The translations under genes and the position numbers were made by a program. Of a stretch of DNA of 64,000 nucleotides, positions 35,681-48,841 are shown piece after piece; the first letter of the stretch is position 1, and the number at the start of each line of letters is the position of its first letter. The stretch comes from JACCVL01 sp038232655 (GTDB taxonomy: Bacteria; Actinomycetota; Actinomycetes; Propionibacteriales; Nocardioidaceae): NCBI GenBank assembly GCA_038232655.1, contig JBBSNM010000001.1:83626-147625 (forward strand), written 5' to 3'. The notes below the pieces were generated by a model. The model did not search any database. It was not told the origin of the DNA and saw only the letters and a list, made by a program, of their open reading frames with translations.

Positions 35681-36638
35681 CACCGCCACCGACTCCACCG
35701 ACTCCACCGACTCCACCGTCGGCACCGCGAAGGCCGCGGCCACCCTGCGCGACGTGGACCGCGAGCCGGGCTCGAAGAAGCCCGACTCGATCCTCGTCGC
35801 CGACGGCATCCGCCGGCAGTTCGGCGGTCTGATCGCCGTCGACGTGGGCCACCTGGATTTGCAGCGCGGCGTCATCACGGCGCTGATCGGGCCCAATGGT
35901 GCGGGGAAGACCACGTTCTTCAACCTGCTCACCGGCTTCGACCGGCCCGACGCCGGGTCGTGGTCGTTCAACGGCCGCTCGCTGGACGGCGTCGCGGCGC
36001 ACCGGGTTGCCCGGCTGGGCATGGTGCGCACCTTCCAGCTCACCAAGGTGCTCAGCAAGCTGAGCGTGATCGAGAACATGCGGCTGGCTGCCACCGGGCA
36101 GAGCGGCGAGAGCTTCCTGTCCGCGTTGCTGCCGATGCGCTGGCGCGGTGAGGAGCGCGCCAACACCGAGCGCGCCGACTCGCTGCTCGCCCGCTTCACG
36201 CTCGACACCAAGCGGGAGGACTTCGCCGGGTCGCTGTCGGGTGGGCAGCGCAAGCTGCTGGAGATGGCACGCGCGCTGATGGTCGAGCCCGAGCTGGTGA
36301 TGCTCGACGAGCCGATGGCCGGGGTCAACCCGGCCCTCAAGCAGTCGCTGCTGGGACACGTCAAGACGTTGCGCGACGAGGGCCGCACCGTGCTGTTCGT
36401 CGAGCACGACATGGACATGGTCCGCGACATCTCCGACTGGGTGGTGGTGATGGCCCAGGGCCAGATCGTCGCCGAGGGCCCGCCGGCCGACGTGATGGCG
36501 AACCCGGTCGTCATCGACGCCTACCTCGGCGCCCACCACGACTCGAACATGAGCGTGGAGGCCGAGGAGCGGCGGTTGGCGGCCGAACGATCAGCGGCGG
36601 AACGCGACGAGGACGAGTCCGAGGAGACGCCAGCATGA
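35670..36638 (+). CDS. livG: Branched-chain amino acid ABC ATPase LivG
   Basis: 322 residues. A disordered start with three DST repeats (from four 9-bp units) precedes the ATPase. Walker A is GPNGAGKTTFFNLLTG, the signature LSGGQRKLLEMARALM, Walker B LVMLDEPMAGVNP, and the H-loop VLFVEHDMDMV. The extended C-terminus (after DAYLGAHH) is acidic and not part of the standard fold. Its ATG overlaps livM, and its stop overlaps livF as ATGA. It energises uptake through LivHM together with LivF. Confidence 0.93.
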   Translation: MPADTATDSTDSTDSTVGTAKAAATLRDVDREPGSKKPDSILVADGIRRQFGGLIAVDVGHLDLQRGVITALIGPNGAGKTTFFNLLTGFDRPDAGSWSFNGRSLDGVAAHRVARLGMVRTFQLTKVLSKLSVIENMRLAATGQSGESFLSALLPMRWRGEERANTERADSLLARFTLDTKREDFAGSLSGGQRKLLEMARALMVEPELVMLDEPMAGVNPALKQSLLGHVKTLRDEGRTVLFVEHDMDMVRDISDWVVVMAQGQIVAEGPPADVMANPVVIDAYLGAHHDSNMSVEAEERRLAAERSAAERDEDESEETPA

Positions 36639-37489
36639 GTAGCCCGGCGAGCGACCCCACCGGCCCGCTACCGGCCGATCAGCCGGACGACGTCGGTGGC
36701 CCCACCAACGCGGATGGGGGGGCGGGCGACACCAGCGGGCACCGCACCGAGCACCTGCGCGCGGCCGAGGGAGCGGTGCTGCGCGCCGACGCGTTGATCG
36801 CCGGCTACGTCCCCGGCGTCAACATCCTCAACAGCTGCGACCTGTACTGCCGAGACGGCGAGCTGGTCGGCATCATCGGCCCGAACGGCGCCGGCAAGTC
36901 GACGCTGCTGAAGGCGCTGTTCGGTCTGGTCCGGGTCTCCACCGGTTCGGTGCGGCTGCGCGGGGACGAGGTCACCAACCAGCGAGCCGACGTGCTCGTC
37001 CGCAAGGGCATCGGGTTCGTGCCGCAGACCAACAACGTGTTTCCCGGGCTGACGATCGCCGAGAACCTCGAGATGGGCGTCTACCAGGAGCCCAAGCGCT
37101 TCGACGAGCGCTTCGACTTCGTGATCGGGTTGTTCCCCCGGCTCGGCGAGCGACGCAGCCAGTGGGCCGGGTCACTGTCGGGCGGCGAGCGGCAGATGCT
37201 GGCGATGGGCCGGGCGCTGATGATGGAGCCGTCCGTGCTGCTGCTCGACGAGCCGTCGGCGGGGCTGTCGCCGGCGATGCAGGACGAGGTGTTCGTGCAG
37301 ACCCGCAAGATCAACAAGGCGGGCGTCTCGGTGGTGATGGTGGAGCAGAACGCCCGCCGGTGCCTGCAGATCTGCGACCGGGGCTACGTGCTCGACCAGG
37401 GCGCCAACGCCTACACCGCCACCGGTCGGGAGCTGATCCACGACCCCAAGGTCACCGAGCTCTACCTCGGCACCCTCGCCAAGGTCTGA
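36635..37489 (+). CDS. livF: Branched-chain amino acid ABC ATPase LivF
   Basis: 284 residues. About 50 disordered residues rich in Asp, Pro and Gly precede the ATPase, longer than in E. coli LivF. Walker A GPNGAGKSTLLKALFG, Q-loop VPQTNNVFPGLT, signature LSGGERQMLAMGRALM, Walker B VLLLDEPSAGLSP and H-loop VVMVEQNARRCL (Gln-Asn in place of His, normal for LivF). ATG 36635 overlaps the livG stop by 4 nt. Last gene of the operon; a hairpin terminator follows 11 bp on. Confidence 0.93.
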   Translation: MSSPASDPTGPLPADQPDDVGGPTNADGGAGDTSGHRTEHLRAAEGAVLRADALIAGYVPGVNILNSCDLYCRDGELVGIIGPNGAGKSTLLKALFGLVRVSTGSVRLRGDEVTNQRADVLVRKGIGFVPQTNNVFPGLTIAENLEMGVYQEPKRFDERFDFVIGLFPRLGERRSQWAGSLSGGERQMLAMGRALMMEPSVLLLDEPSAGLSPAMQDEVFVQTRKINKAGVSVVMVEQNARRCLQICDRGYVLDQGANAYTATGRELIHDPKVTELYLGTLAKV

Positions 37490-37499
37490 GCACGCAAGC

Positions 37500-37529
37500 G
37501 GCCCCGACCGGAGTGGTCCGGTGGGGGCC
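37500..37529. terminator. Bidirectional hairpin between livF and livK
   Basis: Arms GGCCCC-G-ACCGGA (37500-37512) and TCCGGT-G-GGGGCC (37517-37529) pair with a single G/G mismatch around a GTGG loop: 12 G/C-rich pairs between two convergent genes. Confidence 0.85.
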
Positions 37530-37559
37530 GGTTGCGATGTACTCAGCCGTTCGGGTGCC

Positions 37560-38843
37560 TCACACCTGGCCGGTGATGTAGCGCACGTTCTCGTAGGTGT
37601 TGTCCGCCTTGTACTTGAAGATGCCGATCGTCGCGGCCGACGGGCTGCCGGTCTCGTTGAACTCCAGCGGGCTGGAGACCCCGTCGTAGTCGATGTCGTC
37701 CCCGGCCTTGATCAGCTCCACGCACTTGGCGTACTCGGTGCACTTCTCGCCTTCCCTGGTGACACCGACGATCTCCTTGGCGATCGCCTCTCCGGAGTCG
37801 TCACCGGCGATGGTGGCAGCCAGCGCGCTGACGACCACGGCGTCGTAGGACTCAGGACCGTAGGTGAAGTCGTTGAGCTTCTTGTTGACGCTCAGCATCC
37901 GCTTGCGGAAGTCGCTGCTCAACTCGGCACCCGGGTAGGTCGCCTTCACACCTTCGAGCGTTCCCTGGTTGAAGTCCTTGGAGTAGTCGGCGGTGTTGCC
38001 GTCGACGAAGTAGATCTGCTTGTCCTGCGGGCCGATGCCCTTCGCCGTCAGGGCCGGGATGATCTTGGTGGTCTCGTTGAAGGCGATGAGCACGATGGCC
38101 TCGGGGTCGTTGGACGCGATCTTGTCCACCTCGGCGTTGAACTGCCCCGCATCGGCGTTGTAGAGCACCTTGTCGGTGACCGTGCCGCCCTGGTCGGTGA
38201 AGACCTTCTCGACCTGGTTGGCCAGGGCCTCGCCGTAGGAGTCCTGGCGGGCCATGATGGCGACGTTGCTGAAGCCGTCGGAGGCGACCAGGTTGGCCAG
38301 CACCGCACCCTGGAGGACATCGGACGGGGCGGTACGGAAGTACAGCCCCTTGTCGTCGTAGGTGTCGAAAGCCGTCGAGGTGTTGGCCGGGGAGAAGTGC
38401 ACGACCCCCGCGCCGGTGATCTTGTCGATGACCGACAACGAGACGCTGGACGAAGCCGCACCGACAACCACGTCGGCACCCGCATCGAGCAGGTTGTTGG
38501 TCTCCTGGGGAGCGATGTTGGGCGTGCCGTCACCGGAGTCGGCCTTGACCTGCTTCACGGGGGAGCCGTTGACACCGCCCGCCTTGTTGATCTCCTGCAC
38601 GGCCAGGTCAACGCCGGCGAACTCCGGCGGGCCGAGGAAGGCGAGGTCACCGGTCTGCGGCAGCAGGGTGCCGATCACCAGGGTGCCGTCACCCTTCGGC
38701 GTGTCCTCGGACGGCTTCTCCGAGGCCGTCTCTTCGCCTCCCGCACTGTCGGAGTCGCTGTCGGTGCCACCACAGGCGGCGAGAATTAGGGCACTGGCAG
38801 CAACGACGGCTGCAGCGCGAAAGGGTTGGGAACGCAGTCGCAT
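37560..38843 (-). CDS. livK: Branched-chain amino acid ABC substrate-binding lipoprotein LivK
   Basis: 427 residues. Lipoprotein signal peptide with lipobox ILAAC and lipid-anchored Cys24, an acidic Ser/Asp linker (residues 27-50), then a type I periplasmic binding fold beginning TLVIGTLLPQTGDLAFLGPPEFAG. DVVVGAASSSVSLSVIDKITGAGVVHFSPANTS is the first-lobe ligand region; YFVDGNTADYS and YGPESYDAVVVSALA are later markers. ATG 38843 has GGAGG 5 nt upstream. It is on the strand opposite livHMGF, so the receptor has its own promoter. It supplies branched-chain or related amino acids to that permease. Confidence 0.93.
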   Translation of the reverse strand: MRLRSQPFRAAAVVAASALILAACGGTDSDSDSAGGEETASEKPSEDTPKGDGTLVIGTLLPQTGDLAFLGPPEFAGVDLAVQEINKAGGVNGSPVKQVKADSGDGTPNIAPQETNNLLDAGADVVVGAASSSVSLSVIDKITGAGVVHFSPANTSTAFDTYDDKGLYFRTAPSDVLQGAVLANLVASDGFSNVAIMARQDSYGEALANQVEKVFTDQGGTVTDKVLYNADAGQFNAEVDKIASNDPEAIVLIAFNETTKIIPALTAKGIGPQDKQIYFVDGNTADYSKDFNQGTLEGVKATYPGAELSSDFRKRMLSVNKKLNDFTYGPESYDAVVVSALAATIAGDDSGEAIAKEIVGVTREGEKCTEYAKCVELIKAGDDIDYDGVSSPLEFNETGSPSAATIGIFKYKADNTYENVRYITGQV

Positions 38844-38894
38844 GGATCCTCCGTGGTTCAAGCGTGCAGGCAGGTCGCCCAGCATATGGACGGC

Positions 38895-38900
38895 ATAGTA
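38895..38900 (-). promoter_or_regulatory. Possible -10 box of livK
   Basis: TACTAT on the minus strand lies 51 nt upstream of the livK ATG. A short inverted repeat (CAAC-ACC-GTTG, about 38914-38924) sits at the -35 position and could be an operator; no standard -35 is visible. Confidence 0.4.
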
Positions 38901-38953
38901 TCCGGGCGCTCGCTACAACGGTGTTGCGTGACGCCACTGTCGCGTCGTTGTTG

Positions 38954-39571
38954 TCACTTCGTGATCTTGCCGGACGGGCCGTGGTCGAGCACCCCCTGGG
39001 CCACGTCGCGCATCGACAACCGCAGGTCCATCGCGGTGGTCTGGATCCAGCGGAAGGCGGCCGGCTCGGTGATGTCGAGGTTGGTCTGCAAGACCCCCTT
39101 GGCGCGGTCCACCAGTTTGCGAGTCTCGAGCCGGTCGCTCAGGTCGGTCACCTCCGCCTCCAGCTGGGTCAGCTCGGCGAACCGGCTCACAGCCATCTCG
39201 ATGGCCGGCATCAGATCCGATGGCGCGAACGGCTTGACCAGGTAGGCCATGGCGCCCGACTCACGGGCGCGCTCCACGAGCTCGCGCTGGCTGAAGGCGG
39301 TAAGGATCACGACGGGGGCGATCCGCTGCACGGCGATCCGCTCCGCGACGGAGATCCCGTCGAGGCGCGGCATCTTGACGTCCAGAACGACCAGGTCAGG
39401 GCGCAGCTCCTCGACCAGGCGCACGGCCTCCTCGCCGTCTGCCGCCTGGCCGACGACGTCGTACCCCTCCTCGGCCAGCATCTCGGCCAGGTCGAGGCGG
39501 ATCAACGCTTCGTCTTCAGCGATCACGACCCGGCGCGGTACCGCGGCCTGCGCACTCACAGTGTCGGGCAT
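38954..39571 (-). CDS. pdtaR: ANTAR-domain response regulator PdtaR
   Basis: 205 residues. Receiver domain 13-130: acidic pocket VVIAEDEALIRLDL, phosphorylated Asp64 in DLVVLDVKMP, Thr in VILTAF, Lys in YLVKPF. The C-terminal ANTAR domain (about 145-200: LETRKLVDRAKGVLQTNLDITEPAAFRWIQ) binds two-hairpin RNA motifs and prevents transcription termination. In mycobacteria PdtaR is paired with the sensor kinase PdtaS encoded elsewhere. The ATG at 39571 lies 6 nt after a TAGCCT box, so the transcript is probably leaderless. Confidence 0.92.
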   Translation of the reverse strand: MPDTVSAQAAVPRRVVIAEDEALIRLDLAEMLAEEGYDVVGQAADGEEAVRLVEELRPDLVVLDVKMPRLDGISVAERIAVQRIAPVVILTAFSQRELVERARESGAMAYLVKPFAPSDLMPAIEMAVSRFAELTQLEAEVTDLSDRLETRKLVDRAKGVLQTNLDITEPAAFRWIQTTAMDLRLSMRDVAQGVLDHGPSGKITK

Positions 39572-39577
39572 GCTGAG

Positions 39578-39600
39578 AGGCTACCGAGACTCGGTAGGGT
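39578..39600. promoter_or_regulatory. Divergent pdtaR/tRNA promoter built on a 17-bp palindrome
   Basis: CTACCGAGACTCGGTAG (39581-39597) is a perfect inverted repeat with one central base. Its ends form parts of two opposing -10 boxes: TAGCCT on the minus strand (39583-39578), 6 nt before pdtaR, and TAGGGT on the plus strand (39595-39600), 8 nt before the tRNA. A dimeric regulator binding here would affect both. Confidence 0.55.
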
Positions 39601-39608
39601 GAGGCCGC

Positions 39609-39682
39609 GCCCTGGTATTCCAACTGGCAGAGAAAGCGGACTCAAACCCCGCACAGTGTGGGTTCGACTCCCACCCAGGGCA
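39609..39682 (+). tRNA. tRNA with CAA anticodon (Leu by anticodon), short variable loop
   Basis: 74 nt without encoded CCA. The acceptor stem is seven perfect pairs (GCCCTGG with CCAGGGC, discriminator A). The D-arm has TTC/GAA plus a G-G in the loop. The anticodon stem GCGGA/CCCGC has an A-C mismatch at the top pair and loop CTCAAAC, giving anticodon CAA (39643-39645, reads UUG). The T-arm GTGGG-TTCGACT-CCCAC is perfect. The variable loop is only ACAGT (5 nt), whereas bacterial tRNA-Leu normally has a long, paired variable arm. The cloverleaf is clear; what amino acid it carries, and whether it is active, is less certain. Confidence 0.82.
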
Positions 39683-39687
39683 CGCGG

Positions 39688-40986
39688 TCAACAGCCGGCG
39701 AGACGTCGCGGTCCATCGACGAGCCCGGTCGCATCCTTGAGCCGCAGCACCCGCAGCGCCGACCGCTCCAGCCGCTCCCTGGTGAGCCGGCCGGCCGCGA
39801 CCGCGGCACGTATCCCCGCCGTCGCAGCGCCCGGCGACGGCGACATCAGCAACAGGTCCGCCCCCGCCCGCAGCGCCTGGACGGCGACCCGACCGGCCGT
39901 GCCCGGAGAAGCGACCGCGCTCATGCTCAGCGAATCGGTCACGATCACCCCCGTGAAGCCCAGCCGCTTGCGCAGCCAGCCCCTGGTCATCGTCGGCGAC
40001 AACGACGCCGGTCGACCCGAGGGGTCCAGCCGGTCGTAGGCCAGGTGACCGGTCATCACCATCTCGGCTCCGGACCGGGCACCGGCCACGAACGGGCGCA
40101 GGTGCTGGCTGCGCCAGGCCGCCAGCGGCAGGCTGAGCCGTGGCAGTGCCTGGTGGCTGTCGACGGAGGTCGAGCCGTGCCCTGGCCAGTGCTTCAGGCT
40201 CACGGCGACACCGCCACGGTGGTAGCCGCAGATCTGCTGGCGCACCATCCTCGTCACGACCGCCGGGCCGGTGCCGAACGCGCGGGAGCCGATGACCCCG
40301 CCACCACCGACGGTGTCCACGTCGGCCACCGGTGCGAAGTCGGCGTCGAGCCCCATCGCCGCCATCGCTGCACCCACGCGACGGGCGCTGCCGCGACCGC
40401 TGCTCGGATCGCCGCCCAGGTCACGGGCCGCGGGCTGACCGGTCGCCACCGGACCGGGGAGGCGGGACACCAGTCCGCCCTCCTGGTCGGTGAACAGCAG
40501 CGTGGGCGACCCGCCCCGTCGAGACGCCTGGTGCAGCCCGCGCGACAGCGTGCGCACCTGCTGAGGTGTGGAGACGTTCCGGTCGAAGTAGACGATGCCA
40601 CCGGGCTGGAAGGTGCGCGCCACCGCGGCCGGGGTCCGCACCCCGAAGCGTCGCGTGTTGGCCGCCAGCTCGTCGCCGCTCACCCGGTTCGGCGCGGTGC
40701 CGGCGACCGTGACGACCTGCAGCTGGTTGGCCAGCTCGCGCACCGACATCGCCGCCACCTGCCGCCGCAGCCGCTCGCGGGCGGGCCGCGGCTGGCTGGC
40801 GGAGCGAGGTGCCCTGGCCTGCTTCGGTGGCTGCCCGCTCGCCGATGTCTCGTCGGACGGCGGCATGCTGGGGCCCTCCGACAACGCCGTCTCGGGAGGT
40901 TCGGCTGCCGGCGTGTCGGTCGCTGCGCTGCAGCTGACGAGCAGCACGACACTGGCCAGGCCGGCAGCGGTGCGCCGCAGCGTCAC
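39688..40986 (-). CDS. Glycoside hydrolase family 3 lipoprotein (beta-N-acetylhexosaminidase, NagZ-like)
   Basis: 432 residues. Lipoprotein signal with lipobox LLVSC and lipidated Cys19, a Pro/Ser-rich linker to about 65, then a GH3 barrel. LLFTDQEGGLVSRLPG binds substrate; VSLKHWPGHGSTSVDSH is the NagZ loop with its catalytic His/Asp dyad (usual form KHFPGHG-D/S-T); VIVTDSLSMSAV carries the nucleophile Asp. It probably trims GlcNAc from peptidoglycan or other glycans on the outer face of the membrane. GTG 40986 overlaps the pyk stop (GTGA), so the two are coupled. It ends 6 bp from the tRNA. Confidence 0.88.
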   Translation of the reverse strand: MTLRRTAAGLASVVLLVSCSAATDTPAAEPPETALSEGPSMPPSDETSASGQPPKQARAPRSASQPRPARERLRRQVAAMSVRELANQLQVVTVAGTAPNRVSGDELAANTRRFGVRTPAAVARTFQPGGIVYFDRNVSTPQQVRTLSRGLHQASRRGGSPTLLFTDQEGGLVSRLPGPVATGQPAARDLGGDPSSGRGSARRVGAAMAAMGLDADFAPVADVDTVGGGGVIGSRAFGTGPAVVTRMVRQQICGYHRGGVAVSLKHWPGHGSTSVDSHQALPRLSLPLAAWRSQHLRPFVAGARSGAEMVMTGHLAYDRLDPSGRPASLSPTMTRGWLRKRLGFTGVIVTDSLSMSAVASPGTAGRVAVQALRAGADLLLMSPSPGAATAGIRAAVAAGRLTRERLERSALRVLRLKDATGLVDGPRRLAGC

Positions 40987-42437
40987 GGGCGCGGGGCCCG
41001 CCGGTAGGCCGGTGCCACCTCGTCGCGGGCGTCGCCCATGCGATGGATGCGCAGCGCGTTGGTCGAGCCGGGGATGCCCGGCGGGCTGCCCGCGACGATC
41101 ACCACCTCGTCACCCTCGAAGCAGCGCCCGATCTCGAGCAGGCTGTGGTCGACCTGCATGACCATCTCGTCGGTGTGCTCGACCATCGGGGTCAGGAACG
41201 TCTCGATACCCCAGGTCAACGTGAGTTGCGAGCGCACCGCCCGCAGCGGGGTGAACGCCAGCACCGGCACCGGCCCGCGGTACCGGGCTAACCTCCGGGC
41301 GGAGTCACCGGAGGCGGTGAAGGCGACGATGAGCTTGGCGCCGACTGCCTCGGCCACCTGAGCTGCGGCGCGGCACACGATCCCCCCGCGGGTGTGCGGG
41401 TCCCAGTTGATCGCGGCCATCTGGTCCAGGCCATGGTCCTCGGTGGACTCGATGATGCGCGCCATCGTGCGCACCGACTCGACGGGATAGTCGCCGACGC
41501 TGGTCTCCCCCGACAACATCACCGCGTCCGCGCCGTCGAGCACTGCGTTGGCGACGTCGGAGGCCTCCGCGCGAGTCGGCCGCGGCGCGGAGATCATCGA
41601 CTCGAGCATCTGGGTGGCGACGATCACGGGTTTGGCGTTGCGCCGGGCCTTGTTCACGATCGTCTTCTGCACCATCGGCACGTCCTCGAGCGGCAGCTCG
41701 ACACCCAGGTCGCCGCGGGCCACCATGATGCCGTCGAAGGCGGAAACGATCTCGTCCAGGTTGTCGATCGCCTGTGGCTTCTCGATCTTGGCGATCACCG
41801 GCAGCCGGACGCCGACCTCGGTCATGATCTTGTGCACGGCGTCCACGTCGGAGGCTCGGCGGACGAACGACAGCGCCACCATGTCGACCGGCTTCGACAA
41901 CGCCCAGCGCAGGTCGTCGCCGTCCTTGTCCGACATCGCCGGCGCGCTGACCGCCACCCCGGGCAGGTTGATGCCCTTGTTGTTGCTCAGGGTGCCGCCG
42001 ACCTCGACCACGGTGCGGACGTCGGAGCCGTCGACCTCGGTCACCCGCAGCCGCAGGCTACCGTCGTCCAGCAGCACCTCGTCGCCGGCCTGCACGTCCC
42101 GGGGCAGCCCCTGGTAGGTGGTGGACACCTCATCCTCGTCACCGGCGACGTCTCGGGTGGTGATCGTGAAGGTCGCGCCAACCTCCAGCTGCACGCTTCC
42201 CTCGGTGAACCGGCTGACCCGGATCTTTGGGCCCTGCAGGTCAGCCAGGATCCCGATGGCGTGGCCGGAGTCGTTGGACGCCTGACGGACCATCCGGTAC
42301 GACACGTCGTGGTCGGCGTGGTCACCGTGGCTCATGTTCAGCCGGGCAACGTCCAGGCCCGCGTCAGTGAGCGCTCGCAGCCGGGCCGCCGTGGCGGTGG
42401 AGGGCCCGAGGGTGCAGACGATCTTGGCTCTACGCAC
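40983..42437 (-). CDS. pyk: Pyruvate kinase
   Basis: 484 residues; phosphoenolpyruvate + ADP to pyruvate + ATP. RRAKIVCTLGPSTATAARL at the start, ARLNMSHGDHADH, VIAKIEKPQAIDNLDEIV (catalytic Lys), IMVARGDLGVELPLEDVP (metal ligands) and VATQMLESMISAPRPTRAEASDVANAVLDG are all family blocks. GTG 42437 is chosen because it gives the usual R-R-A-K-I start; a GTG 9 nt upstream is also in frame. The C-terminal regulatory domain is complete. Upstream of the GH3 gene in one operon. Confidence 0.95.
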   Translation of the reverse strand: MRRAKIVCTLGPSTATAARLRALTDAGLDVARLNMSHGDHADHDVSYRMVRQASNDSGHAIGILADLQGPKIRVSRFTEGSVQLEVGATFTITTRDVAGDEDEVSTTYQGLPRDVQAGDEVLLDDGSLRLRVTEVDGSDVRTVVEVGGTLSNNKGINLPGVAVSAPAMSDKDGDDLRWALSKPVDMVALSFVRRASDVDAVHKIMTEVGVRLPVIAKIEKPQAIDNLDEIVSAFDGIMVARGDLGVELPLEDVPMVQKTIVNKARRNAKPVIVATQMLESMISAPRPTRAEASDVANAVLDGADAVMLSGETSVGDYPVESVRTMARIIESTEDHGLDQMAAINWDPHTRGGIVCRAAAQVAEAVGAKLIVAFTASGDSARRLARYRGPVPVLAFTPLRAVRSQLTLTWGIETFLTPMVEHTDEMVMQVDHSLLEIGRCFEGDEVVIVAGSPPGIPGSTNALRIHRMGDARDEVAPAYRRAPRP

Positions 42438-42480
42438 GGGCACCACCCTAGGGCCGGTCGGCCATCCGCCCCGAATCGTG

Positions 42481-48460
<5,980 letters not shown>

Positions 48461-48841
48461 GGACCACCTCTTGTCGTCATGGCTCGAGAGCCGGAGCACG
48501 GGCGAAGGCAACGGCAGCCTGGGGACGACACTGGCCCTGGCGGACGTCAATCAGGTTACACACCGGCTCACCGGCGATGCGGTCTGAGGGCAACCGCCAC
48601 TGCCCCATTGAGCCTGCCCGCGGGATCCGGCGTCAAGCCGTGCGGCGTCGACCCCGCGGCAGGTGCACCGATCGGTGACGTGCGCCCTCAGCCGTGCCGC
48701 GGGTCAAGCGGCCGCCCCCAGACGTCCGCCAAGACGCGGCGGGCCTGCGCTGCGAGCGGCGGGGACGCGAAGAACTGGTCGTCGGCAATTTCGTTCTTGA
48801 CCCGGCCTCCGCCCGGCCCGGCACCGGGCTTCAAGGCGACG
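48461..48841. other. Intergenic region upstream of gltB
   Basis: 381 bp between the HD/LuxR regulator stop and gltB. A TAACCT box on the minus strand (48558-48553) may be the gltB -10. A perfect 12-bp palindrome CACCGATCGGTG is at 48666-48677. The part nearest the regulator could hold a small coding remnant (48688-48834). No clear GlnR box was seen. Confidence 0.5.
48688..48834 (-). CDS. Possible 48-residue protein or gene remnant
   Basis: A frame from TTG 48834 to TGA 48688 reads KNEIADDQFFASPPLAAQARR, then VLADVWGRPLDPRHG, with coding-like composition and G/C-rich third positions. There is no ATG/GTG start and no ribosome-binding site, and I recognise no family. It may be the tail of a lost gene or chance. 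Confidence 0.22.
   Translation of the reverse strand: MKPGAGPGGGRVKNEIADDQFFASPPLAAQARRVLADVWGRPLDPRHG

Noticed and set aside
33188..36514. A 1108-codon antisense frame over livHMG
   Set aside because: The opposite strand holds textbook permease and ATPase genes; this frame has only low-complexity composition.
48461..48570. A GlnR operator upstream of gltB
   Set aside because: GTTAC near 48555 has no properly spaced second half-site, so it does not match the two-half-site pattern.
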